DNA of 64,000 nucleotides from Gp6-AA40 sp035711805 (GCA_035711805.1 DASTBV010000097.1:45375-109374); one strand, 5' to 3'. Counted from the stretch's first letter, positions 50,525 through 58,515 are shown. Numbers and translations are program-made. The notes: generated from the letters alone by a model not told the origin.

Positions 50525-51778
50525 ATGGCGACGCACGTCATGCCCACAGACTGGCGCCACGCGGCGCCGACGCGCTCCCGCGCGGCCGGGTCGCTTCATT
50601 ACCTCACCGGCCACTACCTGCTGCTGCCACTTGGTGCCACAGTGGCGTTCGTCTGGGCGAACGTCGACGGGTTCAGCTACTACACCGTCGCGCGCGCGCT
50701 TGCGTTCCCGGTGAACGCGATCGCCATGGCTCTCTTCTTCGGACTCGTCGCTCAGGAAATCTTTGAAGAAACAGCGCCTGGCCGGGCCCTCCATCAATGG
50801 AGCCGGTGGGTCGTGCCGATGATTGCTGCGGCTGCGGGCGTGACAGTCGGTGCGATCGTCTACGGACTCTACGTGGAATGGAAACTCGAGCCGATGCTCC
50901 ACGTGACATGGCCGGTCGTGGCCGGCGTGGACGTCGCGTTCGCGTATTTCGTCGTCAAGGCGGTTTTCCATCGATCGGCTGGTCCGCCTAAAGGCGGACA
51001 CTACGTCCATCCGGCGGTGCCGTTCGCGCTGCTCCTGGCGCTGGTGTCGAACGTGATCGGCGTGGCGGTCATCGCGCCCGTCTTCGCGAACGCGGCCGAG
51101 CGCACGGGGGGAGCGGCAGTGCTGATGGCGGCCGCGTTTGGGGTCGCGTGGTGGCTGCAACGGCGGCACGTGAAGCAGTTCTGGCCGTACATCTGGGTCG
51201 CCGGCGGATTGTCCTGGCTGGCGCTCTACCTGGAAGGATTCCATCCGGCGCTGGCGCTCCTGCCGATCATCCCGTTCATGCCGCACGCGCGGCGGCGGCT
51301 GGACGAACTGTTTGCCGACGAGGCTGACCAGCGAGGCGCCACACCGCGCCACTTCGAGCACGTGTGGCACTACCACGCCCAGGCCGCGCTGTTCCTCTTC
51401 GGACTCGTCAACGCCGGGGTCGTGCTCACCGGCTACGGAACCGGGACGTGGGCGACGCTCGCCGCCCTGCTGCTGGGCCGCACGGCCGGAATCGCGATCG
51501 GTGTCGGCCTTGCCCTGGCGCTGGGCCTGAAGCTGCCGGCGAACCTGCGCGCCCGCGAGGTCATTGTCATCGCGCTCGCGGTGTCGGTCGGCTTCACCCT
51601 GTCCCTCTTCTTCGCGACGACACTCCTCCCGCCGGGGCCGCAGCTGGCCGAGCTGAAACTCGGGGCGCTGCTGTCGCTGCTCGGAGTGCCGCTCACGTTC
51701 ATTGCCGCGCGGCTGCTTCACGTCGGCCGCTTTGCGCGCGCGCACGTCCATCCACACGGAAAGCACCGGGGTGCTTAG
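50525..51778 (+). CDS. NhaA-type sodium/proton antiporter
   Basis: The 417-residue membrane protein shows the NhaA pattern: FALFFGLVAQEIFEETAPGRAL-like early helices, MIAAAAGVTVGAIVYGLYV, and late LLLGRTAGIAIGVGLALALGLKLPANL and AVSVGFTLSLFFATTLL. At the ion-binding site the usual D-D pair reads G-V-D-V-A-F, so only one of the two aspartates is kept, and activity may differ from E. coli NhaA. A REP-like palindrome lies inside the gene near codons 153-158 and adds PPKGGHYVHP to a loop. It follows the phosphoesterase by 11 bp. Confidence 0.82.
   Translation: MATHVMPTDWRHAAPTRSRAAGSLHYLTGHYLLLPLGATVAFVWANVDGFSYYTVARALAFPVNAIAMALFFGLVAQEIFEETAPGRALHQWSRWVVPMIAAAAGVTVGAIVYGLYVEWKLEPMLHVTWPVVAGVDVAFAYFVVKAVFHRSAGPPKGGHYVHPAVPFALLLALVSNVIGVAVIAPVFANAAERTGGAAVLMAAAFGVAWWLQRRHVKQFWPYIWVAGGLSWLALYLEGFHPALALLPIIPFMPHARRRLDELFADEADQRGATPRHFEHVWHYHAQAALFLFGLVNAGVVLTGYGTGTWATLAALLLGRTAGIAIGVGLALALGLKLPANLRAREVIVIALAVSVGFTLSLFFATTLLPPGPQLAELKLGALLSLLGVPLTFIAARLLHVGRFARAHVHPHGKHRGA
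50982..50999. repeat. REP-like palindrome GTCCGCCT-AA-AGGCGGAC inside nhaA
   Basis: Perfect 8-bp arms with a 2-nt spacer, followed by ACTACGTCC, the same flank as the copy at 54039. The element keeps the reading frame and encodes a hydrophilic loop insert. Confidence 0.65.
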
Positions 51779-51790
51779 GAGGGTTTCACT

Positions 51791-52411
51791 ATGGTTGCCG
51801 TCGTTGTTTCCATCCCGCTGGTGCTGCTCCCCGTTCTCTCAGTGCCGGCGCAGGCCGGCTGCGGTGTCCAGCCGGTGACGCCGACCGCGGTCGAGGCGCC
51901 GATTCTGGAGGCCTTCGATCAACGAATCGCCGCATACATGAAGGTGCACAACGAGGTTGAGCGGAAGCTGTCGCTGCCGCAGTCGTTCGACGACGGCGAA
52001 GACATCTTCCACGCGCTCGAGGCCATGCAGGCAGGAATCCGTACGGCGCGTGGCGAGGCCGGGCGCGGTGTGATCCTGACGCCCGACGTCGGCGCCCTGA
52101 TCCGTACGCGTCTGCAATCCCGACTCGCTGGGTGTGGACAGACGGTCGAGGCCGTACTCGCGTTCATCAACGAAGAGCGCGCGCCGGAGGTGCCGGCCCC
52201 GACGATCAATGAGCGGTTCCCCTGGGAACTGGGATCGGCGATGTGGCCGTCGTTCCTGGGGGTGCTGCCGCCGCTGCCGGCGGAGCTGCAGTATCGGTTC
52301 GCCGATCGCGATCTCGTGCTGATTGATATCCATGCCGACCTCGTGGTCGACATTCTGGCGAATGCGCTGCCGGCTCCAGGCCACGCCGGTCACGGCGCGC
52401 ATCGTCGTTAA
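51791..52411 (+). CDS. Exported protein of unknown function
   Basis: The 206-residue product has a signal peptide (VAVVVSIPLVLLPVLSVPAQAGC). The helical body begins VEAPILEAFDQRIAAYMKVHNEVERKLSLPQSFDDGEDIFHALEAMQAGIRTAR, which looks like an amphipathic bundle. The second half contains INERFPWELGSAMWPSFLGVLPPLPAELQYRFADRDLVLIDIHADLVVDIL, which is the more conserved-looking part, and a histidine-rich end (GHAGHGAHRR). Proteins with LPPLPxELxYRFxGxxLxLxDxxAxLIVDxL are common in acidobacterial genomes in my recollection, without a known role. A GAGGAGG site precedes the ATG. Confidence 0.7.
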   Translation: MVAVVVSIPLVLLPVLSVPAQAGCGVQPVTPTAVEAPILEAFDQRIAAYMKVHNEVERKLSLPQSFDDGEDIFHALEAMQAGIRTARGEAGRGVILTPDVGALIRTRLQSRLAGCGQTVEAVLAFINEERAPEVPAPTINERFPWELGSAMWPSFLGVLPPLPAELQYRFADRDLVLIDIHADLVVDILANALPAPGHAGHGAHRR

Positions 52412-52512
52412 GAGCACCACGACGGGCCGGCCATGGCCGCGTGTTGATGGATCTGGCCGGACCGAAGCTTCGGACGGGGTCCGTTCCCGGCGTAAGATCC
52501 CGTCTCGATCGA

Positions 52513-52956
52513 ATGGACACAGTCTCACCACCCCAGACGATCTGGGAAATTGCCGGGCGCCTGGCGCTGGCGACGCTGCTCGGCGCCGCCGTTGGGCTCA
52601 ACCGTGAGTGGGAAGGAAAGCCCGCCGGTCTCCGGACGCATGCGCTCGTCGCCCTCGGCGGCGCGCTCTTCACGATCGTCGGGCTTCTGCTCGCCGCTGA
52701 CGATGCGTCCGCGACGAGCCGGATCCTGCAAGGCATCACTGCCGGTCTCGGCTTCATCGGTGGTGGTGTCATCATGCGCAGACCGGACCTGCAGGACGTG
52801 CAGGGACTGACCACCGCGGCGGCAATCTGGATGGTGGCTGCGGTTGGCGTCGCCGTCGGAGCGGGAATCTGGCGGACGAGCCTGATCGCCCTGACGCTGA
52901 CGCTGGTCGTGCTCGTGGCGGGGGAGAAGATCGACGAATGGATACACCGTCGATAG
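52513..52956 (+). CDS. MgtC/SapB family membrane protein
   Basis: The 147-residue protein has four hydrophobic helices. The MgtC marks are LLGAAVGLNREWEGKPAGLRTHALVALGGALFTIVG, GITAGLGFIGGGVIM and VQGLTTAAAIWMVAAVGVAVGAG. Short MgtC/SapB proteins affect magnesium homeostasis and acid or phosphate stress, in part by acting on F-type ATPase in Salmonella. I use the ATG at 52513; an upstream ATG at 52441 adds an unrelated stretch. Between 52412 and 52512 lies the palindrome CCGAAGCTTCGG at 52462-52473 but no clear sigma-54 type element. Confidence 0.85.
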   Translation: MDTVSPPQTIWEIAGRLALATLLGAAVGLNREWEGKPAGLRTHALVALGGALFTIVGLLLAADDASATSRILQGITAGLGFIGGGVIMRRPDLQDVQGLTTAAAIWMVAAVGVAVGAGIWRTSLIALTLTLVVLVAGEKIDEWIHRR

Positions 52957-53003
52957 CGTCGGGCCGGTGGCAGCGCGAAGACGCCTTGTTCAGGAGACAG
53001 ATC

Positions 53004-53546
53004 ATGAGAGTGAGTTCGCTTGTGTGCGGCGTGCTGTTCCTCAGCACGATGGTCGTTGCGGCTGCCCAGAGCGGCATCAACAAAACATCGGTCCCGGGCA
53101 TCGTCAATTTCGGATACATCGGCAACACCGTGGCGTGCGCGGGGGCGACCGCGCCGGCCGCGCTCGCCGAGGTCAGGAAGCTGGGGTACGCGTCGGTCAT
53201 CAATCTACGCCTGGCGAGCGAGCCCGGTTCGGAGATCGAAGCGTCAGCCGTTGCGGCCAAAGCGGCCGGGCTGCGGTTCATCCATCTCCCGTTCAACGCC
53301 AGCTCGCCCGATCCGATGCTCGTCGACAAGTTCATCGCCGCCGTCACCGACCCGAACAATCAGCCCGCATTCATCCACTGCGCGAGCGCGAATCGCGCCG
53401 CCGCCCTGTGGATGGTCAAGAGAATGGTGGTGGATAAGTGGGATGCCGAGCGCGCGGCGGACGAGGCCGGCGCCCTGGGAATGACGAGCCCGGCCCTCAA
53501 GACGTACGCAATGGAGCAGGCACAGGCGCGGCGCCTTCGGCCTTAG
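53004..53546 (+). CDS. Exported DUF442/protein-tyrosine-phosphatase-like protein
   Basis: The 180-residue exported protein has a signal peptide (SSLVCGVLFLSTMVVAAAQ) and the rhodanese/phosphatase-like fold of DUF442. GYASVINLRLASEPGSEIEAS and RFIHLPFNASSPDP precede the cysteine loop HCASANRAAALWMVKR near residue 130. The usual family loop has glycine where this one has alanine (A in SAN), which may lower activity. Homologues occur as beta-lactamase-hydrolase-like proteins and in sulfide metabolism. The ATG at 53004 has a CAGGAG site. Its last codons and stop lie inside a CCTTAGG/CCTTCGG repeat. Confidence 0.78.
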   Translation: MRVSSLVCGVLFLSTMVVAAAQSGINKTSVPGIVNFGYIGNTVACAGATAPAALAEVRKLGYASVINLRLASEPGSEIEASAVAAKAAGLRFIHLPFNASSPDPMLVDKFIAAVTDPNNQPAFIHCASANRAAALWMVKRMVVDKWDAERAADEAGALGMTSPALKTYAMEQAQARRLRP

Positions 53547-53570
53547 GCCCTAGGCCTTCGGCCTTCGGCC
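53532..53570. repeat. GGCCTTAGG/GGCCTTCGG repeat
   Basis: Five degenerate copies of the word GCCTTCGG or GCCTTAGG overlap the end of the DUF442-like gene. The GGCCTTAGGCC core is the same as in the block before groEL at 31572-31604. Confidence 0.6.
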
Positions 53571-53575
53571 TTTGT

Positions 53576-54022
53576 CTATGCAGCCGCCGCTGACTGGCGG
53601 ATGGTCGGCTCGAGACGTACTCGGGTATTGAGAGACGACGACACCAGGCAGCGCGATGCCGCCTTGTCGATGGCGCGTTGCACCGCGGCGGCATCTGCTC
53701 CGGCCGGCGTGGTGATGGTCGGACGAACGACGATATCCGTGAACCGCGTGACGCCGCCGGTCCGGTCGACCGTGCCGGCCGTGACCGCCTCGACCTCGAC
53801 GAAGTCCACGTGCGATGCCTTCGCAACGGCTCGGAAGGTGAACAGGAAGCAGGAGCTCACCGCCGCCAGCAGCAGGTGCTCGGGACTCCACGCGTCCCCC
53901 GGTCCGTCGTATTCGGCCGGCGGTGCCGTGGTCAAATCCGCCAGGCCGGCTGCTGACGCGGTCGCATAACCCGCGGATGCTCCGGTCAGCGTCATCTCGT
54001 AATCATGGGGTAGCGGTTTCAT
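53576..54022 (-). CDS. OsmC/Ohr family protein
   Basis: The 148-residue protein has the OsmC order. An N-terminal beta region leads to DAWSPEHLLLAAVSSCFLFTFRAVAKASHVDFVEVE with the first redox cysteine, and KAASRCLVSSSLNTRVRL follows with the second. Such proteins reduce organic hydroperoxides using the cysteine pair and dihydrolipoyl proteins or thiols. The ATG at 54022 is preceded by AGGAGGAGC. A REP-like palindrome lies in the 5' leader between the predicted transcription start and this ribosome site. Confidence 0.88.
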   Translation of the reverse strand: MKPLPHDYEMTLTGASAGYATASAAGLADLTTAPPAEYDGPGDAWSPEHLLLAAVSSCFLFTFRAVAKASHVDFVEVEAVTAGTVDRTGGVTRFTDIVVRPTITTPAGADAAAVQRAIDKAASRCLVSSSLNTRVRLEPTIRQSAAAA

Positions 54023-54038
54023 CAGCTCCTCCTGGCCC

Positions 54039-54056
54039 GTACGCCTGAAGGCGGAC
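54039..54056. repeat. REP-like palindrome in the osmC leader
   Basis: GTACGCCT-GA-AGGCGGAC, one mismatch from perfect 8-bp arms, followed by ACTACATCG as in the nhaA copy. It lies inside the predicted 5' leader. Confidence 0.6.
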
Positions 54057-54082
54057 ACTACATCGGCGAATACCGCATCGGC

Positions 54083-54098
54083 TGCAACCTTCCTGCCT
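54083..54098 (-). promoter_or_regulatory. Sigma-54 type -24/-12 element (OsmC gene)
   Basis: On the minus strand it reads AGGCAGG, 4 nt, TTGCA with GG-N10-GC spacing. The predicted start near 54072 leaves a 50-nt leader that includes the REP-like element. Confidence 0.5.
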
Positions 54099-54150
54099 CA
54101 GCGGCGGCGCGCGTTGACGCCGCCCAGTCACGCGCTCGAATGACGACGGC

Positions 54151-54184
54151 GCGGAACATCACGCGCCCCTGCTGAAAAATCCGC
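54151..54184. promoter_or_regulatory. Two putative activator sites in a divergent region
   Basis: GCGGAACATCACGC (54151-54164) and GCTGAAAAATCCGC (54171-54184) are 20 bp apart centre to centre. They are about 86 and 106 bp upstream of the OsmC-gene start and about 114 and 95 bp upstream of the divergent gene. Confidence 0.6.
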
Positions 54185-54245
54185 GCCCTCGATCACGTCG
54201 GCCGCCTGAACTCTTCACTCGCGCCACTTTCTGCGCCCGACCGTA

Positions 54246-54261
54246 TGGCCACAGACTTGCC
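54246..54261 (+). promoter_or_regulatory. Sigma-54 type -24/-12 element
   Basis: TGGCCAC, 4 nt, TTGCC with GG-N10-GC spacing. The predicted start near 54272 is 10 nt before the ATG at 54282. Confidence 0.55.
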
Positions 54262-54281
54262 GCTCTCGATGTCAGAGAAGC

Positions 54282-55328
54282 ATGAAACCGCCTGTGTGGA
54301 TCGCCGCTCTCGGCCTGCTCCCGGTGGTTGCTGTCGCGTCTGGAGCCGGCATCGCGCCGCCCTTCGCGTTCCTCGAGCCGACCGTCCGGGTCAGCCAGGC
54401 CGATCGGGCACGACTCGACACCGGCGGCGTGATCGCGCGCGTGCTGCCTGCGGATGACGGCCACATTGCGTTCTTTGCTGCAGCACGGCTGAAGGCGCGA
54501 CCCGAGGCCTTGATCGAGTGGACCCGAGCCATCGACGAGCTGAAGCGCGGACCGATGGTTCTCGCCGTAGGCCGCTTTTCCGATTCGATCGCCGACGACG
54601 ATCTCGACGCGCTGATTCTCGACCCCGGCGAAATCGATGCCCTGAGACGGTGCCGCGTGAGCGGCTGCGACTTCAAGCTGGCGGCAACCGAAATCCACGG
54701 CCTTCAGGAGGCGCTGCGCAGTGCCGGAAGCGAGTGGCGGGATGCGGCGCAGCGCGAATTCCGGCGCATTCTGATCGCGCGTGTGCGTCTGCACCGGCAG
54801 AGCGGGCTGCTGGCGCTGCCGCCGTATGCCGATCACGGCGGCCGGATGTCGGTCGGGGAGGCCTTCTCGGCCATGACCGCGCGGTCGCCGTGGCTGACCC
54901 GCGGATTTCCCGAGATCGTCAACTCGCTGATCGCGCCGCGGCGCACGCCACCTCCTGCCGGCGAGTCGTTCTATTACTGGTCGCGGGATCGATACGGATC
55001 CGGAAAGACGGTCGTGTCAGTCACCTACGTACAGCTGCTGCATGCCGATCGAGCTCCTCAGGCGATGACGGTCAGCACGCAGTTGTATGCGAGCCACTAC
55101 ATCGATGGTGCGCTGAGCGTGACTGCCGTCGTTTGTGACGAGGCCGCACCGTCCTGTTACCTCACCTATCTGAACCGCACCCGGGTGGACCTGCTGGGCG
55201 GACTCTTTGGCGTGTTCAAGCGCGCCGTCATCGAGGATCGCGTCGAATCAGAGGGACCGGCGCTGATGCGTGACGTCGCGCGCCGGCTCGAAAGCCGCCG
55301 GCGAGCCCCTGAAGGAGGGGAGTCATGA
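54282..55328 (+). CDS. Exported protein of unknown function
   Basis: The 348-residue product has a signal peptide (WIAALGLLPVVAVASGAGIAP). Near residue 30 it reads LEPTVRVSQADRARLDTGGVIARVLPADDGHIAFFAAARLKARPEALIEW, which looks like a mixed alpha/beta start. A pair of cysteines follows in RRCRVSGCDFKLAATEI, and the second half holds FYYWSRDRYGSGKTVVSVTYVQL. I recognise no named family; similar proteins occur in soil bacteria next to peptidase or cytochrome genes. Its stop overlaps the M23 gene start by 4 bp (ATGA), so the two products probably work together in the envelope. Confidence 0.72.
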   Translation: MKPPVWIAALGLLPVVAVASGAGIAPPFAFLEPTVRVSQADRARLDTGGVIARVLPADDGHIAFFAAARLKARPEALIEWTRAIDELKRGPMVLAVGRFSDSIADDDLDALILDPGEIDALRRCRVSGCDFKLAATEIHGLQEALRSAGSEWRDAAQREFRRILIARVRLHRQSGLLALPPYADHGGRMSVGEAFSAMTARSPWLTRGFPEIVNSLIAPRRTPPPAGESFYYWSRDRYGSGKTVVSVTYVQLLHADRAPQAMTVSTQLYASHYIDGALSVTAVVCDEAAPSCYLTYLNRTRVDLLGGLFGVFKRAVIEDRVESEGPALMRDVARRLESRRRAPEGGES

Positions 55329-56794
55329 TTCCGACGACCGTCGCGGTTCTGCAGATCATCATTCCCGTCATCCTGCTGGCGCGCCTGTTCGAGGCGCGGC
55401 GGCGCAGCCTGCTCGCGTCGATGTTGTATCTGGCCGGACTCATCGCCTATATCGCGGCGACCGCGGTCGCGGGCGTGTGGCTGGTGCTGCCGTGGTACAC
55501 GGCGCTCGTCTATCTGTCGGTCGTGGCTATCGGCGTGCGGTATCGGGCGTACGACCTGCGCACGTTGCGCTGGCGCCCAGTCGGGCGGCTCGCGTATGTG
55601 GAACTCGCCATTTGCGTGCTCTTCGTTGCCGGAGCGGGTGGGCTGTTCGTGCAGGCTGTGGCGGCCCGGCGCCCACCAGCGGCACCGCCGTCAATCAACC
55701 TGTCGTTTCCATTGAGCGGCGGCACGTATTACGTGGCAAGCGGCGGCGGCGGTGAGCTGGCGAACGCGCACGTCGAGACACTGGCCGAATCCGCGACGCC
55801 ATACAGGGGTCAGAGCTACGGCGTCGATATCGTCCGCATCGACGAGCGCGGCCGGCGTGCCTCAGGAATTGCGCCGTCCGGCCTGGAGGAGTACGTCAGC
55901 CTTGGTGAGCCGGTGCTCGCCCCCTGTGATGGTCGCGTGCTGCAGGTCGAAAACACCGCACCCGACATGACGCCGCCCACCGCGGACCGGGAGCGGCTCG
56001 CCGGTAATTTCGTGCTTCTCGCCTGCGGCACCGCGCAGGTATTCCTCGGGCACTTCCGGCAGGGGAGCGTAACCGTTCACGCCGGACAGAGCGTTGGCGC
56101 AGGGCTGCGCCTCGGTGCGATCGGCAATTCCGGCAACAGCGACGAGCCGCACCTCCACCTCCACGCGCAGCGGCCGGCAACAGCCGGCGCAACCAGCATG
56201 CTGGACGGAGATCCCGTCCCGATGACGTTTTACGGTCGTGCGCTCGCGCGCAACGACGTCGTGCGAACCGCTGCCGTACCCGCACCGGCGATGACCGAGA
56301 CCGAGCTGCTCTATGGGCAGCTGGGATCCACCGTTGTCGCATTGCTGATGCTCGTGGTCAGCGTGCGCTGGCGACGTGCCGGTCTGGCGACGTTTGCAAT
56401 GCTCTTCGCGTGGGCCTCGGTGGCAAACGCGCGGACCGCGTGGACCTCCCCGATGGACTATCTCGGATATGCGTCCTTCGCGTTGCTCGACGTCTATCGA
56501 CAATTCATCTTCGGGTTCTTCGCCCAGCACCTGACGCCAATCGTGCTCGCGATCGCCGCGTGCCAGGCGTTCATCGCCGTGGCGCTGCTGCGCGGCGGAC
56601 GATGGCGTCAAGCCGGTCTCGCCGGAGCAATCGCGTTTCTTCTGGCGATCGTGCCGCTGGGAGTCGGATCAGGGCTTCCGGCGACGCCCATCATGGCGCT
56701 GGGAGCCGCCGCGCTGTGGCGCGAGCGGAGAAAACCTGGCGCCGTCATCGAAATGCCGGCGCGGCGGCCGGAGGCCCTGCGCCGGGCGGCGTGA
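55325..56794 (+). CDS. Membrane-bound M23 (LytM) peptidase-domain protein
   Basis: The 489-residue protein has N-terminal helices (about residues 1-125). A periplasmic M23 domain lies near 165-300 with YGVDIVRID, LGEPVLAPCDGRVLQVENTAPD, LGHFRQGSVTVHAGQSV and the zinc ligands of HLHLHAQRP. Several C-terminal helices follow (residues 325-470). The first metal motif reads S-Y-G-V-D, with no histidine before G-x-D, so the zinc site may be incomplete and the domain could be a non-catalytic regulator of amidases. It is coupled to the upstream exported protein. Confidence 0.8.
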   Translation: MIPTTVAVLQIIIPVILLARLFEARRRSLLASMLYLAGLIAYIAATAVAGVWLVLPWYTALVYLSVVAIGVRYRAYDLRTLRWRPVGRLAYVELAICVLFVAGAGGLFVQAVAARRPPAAPPSINLSFPLSGGTYYVASGGGGELANAHVETLAESATPYRGQSYGVDIVRIDERGRRASGIAPSGLEEYVSLGEPVLAPCDGRVLQVENTAPDMTPPTADRERLAGNFVLLACGTAQVFLGHFRQGSVTVHAGQSVGAGLRLGAIGNSGNSDEPHLHLHAQRPATAGATSMLDGDPVPMTFYGRALARNDVVRTAAVPAPAMTETELLYGQLGSTVVALLMLVVSVRWRRAGLATFAMLFAWASVANARTAWTSPMDYLGYASFALLDVYRQFIFGFFAQHLTPIVLAIAACQAFIAVALLRGGRWRQAGLAGAIAFLLAIVPLGVGSGLPATPIMALGAAALWRERRKPGAVIEMPARRPEALRRAA

Positions 56795-56823
56795 CGCGGA
56801 GGTGAGGGAAGCTGGAGGGTGCT

Positions 56824-57279
56824 ATGCCTCGTAACTGGTTCTCGCGGACAGTGATCGCGCTGGCAGCCGCTTTCATCGGCGTCCAGGCGGTGCCATACGG
56901 CCGCGATCACTCGAACCCGCCGCGGACGATGGAGCCGCTCTGGGACAGCGCAACGACGCGCGAGCTCGCGCGTCGCGCGTGTTTCGACTGCCACAGCAAC
57001 GAAACGGCGTGGCCGCGGTACGCGAACGTCGCGCCCGTCTCGTGGCTCGTCCAGTACGACGTCGACGAAGGCCGCGCGAAGCTGAACTTCTCGGAGTGGG
57101 CCCGGCCGCAGGAGGAAGCGGGAGAAGCGGCGGAGGTGATGGCGGAAGGCGAGATGCCGCCGTCGACGTATCTGCTGATGCACCGGACGGCGAGATTGAG
57201 CGCGAGCGAGCGCCAGCAATTGATGCATGGCCTGACTCGCACCATCGGAAACGCATCCGGGCATGCGAATGAGGACTGA
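56824..57279 (+). CDS. Haem-binding domain protein (CxxCH)
   Basis: The 151-residue product has a signal-anchor (TVIALAAAFIGVQAVP) and one haem-attachment motif in ARRACFDCHSNETAWPRYANVAPVSW, typical of the small haem-binding (PF14376-like) family. The WARPQEEAGEAAEVMAEGEMPPSTYLLMHRTARLS part completes that family pattern. It is probably a periplasmic monohaem protein attached to the inner membrane. The ribosome site upstream is GGAGG within CTGGAGGGTGCT. The gene lies 29 bp after the M23 gene. Confidence 0.85.
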   Translation: MPRNWFSRTVIALAAAFIGVQAVPYGRDHSNPPRTMEPLWDSATTRELARRACFDCHSNETAWPRYANVAPVSWLVQYDVDEGRAKLNFSEWARPQEEAGEAAEVMAEGEMPPSTYLLMHRTARLSASERQQLMHGLTRTIGNASGHANED

Positions 57280-57283
57280 GCCG

Positions 57284-57303
57284 CCAGGCGAGAGCACGCC
57301 TGG
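57284..57303. terminator. Hairpin CCAGGCG-N6-CGCCTGG after the haem-protein gene
   Basis: Perfect 7-bp arms start 5 bp after the stop codon. No T-run follows, so it may mark a processed or rho-dependent transcript end rather than an intrinsic terminator. Confidence 0.4.
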
Positions 57304-57335
57304 AGCGGTGCCCCACGCGCGGAGGGCGCTGATTC

Positions 57336-58421
57336 ATGACTACGCACACCCGCTTCATCGTCACGCACTATGGCGGACCGGATGCACTGCGCGCGGTCGA
57401 AGAGGCATGCCCCGAGCCGAGAGCTGGTGAAGTGCGGGTCAGAGTCATGGCCGCGGGTGTTTCGCTGCCGGACGTGATGATGCGCGAAGGCGTTCATCCC
57501 GAGACGCCTCGCGTGCCGTTTACCCCAGGCTGGGATCTCGTTGGCGTCGTGGATCGGATGGGAGCCGGTGTGTCCGGTATCGAACCTGGCCAGATCGTTG
57601 CCGCGCTGCCGATTAGCGGCGCGTATGCGGAGTTTGTGTGCCTGCCGCAGCGTGAACTGATTCCGGTGCCGCCCGGGCTGGATGCCGCCGAGGCGGTGAG
57701 CCTGATTCTGAACTACGTGACGGCATACCAGATGCTGCATCGGGCGGCCAGGGTCAGAGCGGGGCAGCGCGTGCTGATCCACGGTGCGGCAGGTGGTGTA
57801 GGGACGGCCCTGCTGCAGCTTGGACGGGTTGCCGGCCTGGAACTGTACGGTACCTGTTCGTCGCGCGGCGCGGCGACGGTTTCCAGACTGGGTGGTATCC
57901 CGATCGATTACGAGCGGCAGGATTTCGTGAACGAAATCCACCGTCTCACGGGCGCGGGCGCCGACGCGGTCTTTGACAGCATCGGGGGAACGCACATCTG
58001 GCGTTCACGAAAAGCGCTCCGTCCCGGCGGGACGGTGGTGGCCTATGGTCTGACGTCCGCCGTCCAGGGAAAGCGACCGTCGGACCGAGTGCGCCGCCGC
58101 CGTCACCGCATTCGTCCCATCGCTGTCTTCGGCCTGTACATCGCCGGCGGCTGGGTTCTTCCCGGCCGCAAGCGGGTGATCCCGTACAGCATCCAGTGGC
58201 TGAAACGGCTGAGACCAGCGCTGTTTCGTGAGGATCTGCTCACGCTGTTCGAGCTTCTCCGGCAGCACAAGATCCAGCCCCTGGTCACGAGGCTTCCTTT
58301 TGCCGACGCGAGACGCGCCCATGAGTTGCTCGCGGGAGGCGGCGTCACAGGCAAGATCGTGCTCGTACCCGTGAATAAGTTCGCGTCACCTGCGGAACAT
58401 CCCGCTGCACATTCCGCGTAG
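57336..58421 (+). CDS. Zinc-independent quinone oxidoreductase (MDR/QOR family)
   Basis: The 361-residue medium-chain dehydrogenase/reductase opens MTTHTRFIVTHYGGPDALRAVEEA. It has the GWDLVGVVDRMGAGVSGIEPGQIVAAL block, the NAD(P)-binding glycine motif HGAAGGVGTALLQLGR near residue 150, and a catalytic core without zinc cysteines. QOR-type enzymes reduce quinones or enones with NADPH and protect against electrophiles. The last third (KRPSDRVRRRRHRIRPI) is unusually basic. The gene has a GGAGGG site. The downstream activator site overlaps its last codons. Confidence 0.85.
   Translation: MTTHTRFIVTHYGGPDALRAVEEACPEPRAGEVRVRVMAAGVSLPDVMMREGVHPETPRVPFTPGWDLVGVVDRMGAGVSGIEPGQIVAALPISGAYAEFVCLPQRELIPVPPGLDAAEAVSLILNYVTAYQMLHRAARVRAGQRVLIHGAAGGVGTALLQLGRVAGLELYGTCSSRGAATVSRLGGIPIDYERQDFVNEIHRLTGAGADAVFDSIGGTHIWRSRKALRPGGTVVAYGLTSAVQGKRPSDRVRRRRHRIRPIAVFGLYIAGGWVLPGRKRVIPYSIQWLKRLRPALFREDLLTLFELLRQHKIQPLVTRLPFADARRAHELLAGGGVTGKIVLVPVNKFASPAEHPAAHSA
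58392..58405. promoter_or_regulatory. Putative activator site GCGGAACATCCCGC
   Basis: The site overlaps the end of the quinone oxidoreductase gene. It is centred about 94 bp upstream of the predicted sigma-54 start of the next operon. Confidence 0.5.
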
Positions 58422-58455
58422 CGCCGGTGATGGCGCAGGTCTCCAGCAGCCTGCA

Positions 58456-58481
58456 GCACAACGCGCGGCACGCGTTGTGCC
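58456..58481 (+). promoter_or_regulatory. Sigma-54 type element overlapping a 10-bp inverted repeat
   Basis: The -24/-12 element CGGCACG, 4 nt, GTGCC (58466-58481) lies within a perfect inverted repeat with arms GCACAACGCG and CGCGTTGTGC around CGGCA (58456-58480). The predicted start near 58492 is 24 nt before the ATG at 58516. A repressor bound to the palindrome would block the promoter. Confidence 0.55.
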
Positions 58482-58515
58482 CTGTCATCTGTTGACACCC
58501 GCTTGGAGGACTGCC

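Noticed and set aside
57312..57327. CGGTGCC-N4-GCGCG before the quinone oxidoreductase
   Set aside because: GG-N10-GC spacing exists, but the -12 block lacks TTGC or TGC, so this is likely chance in GC-rich DNA.
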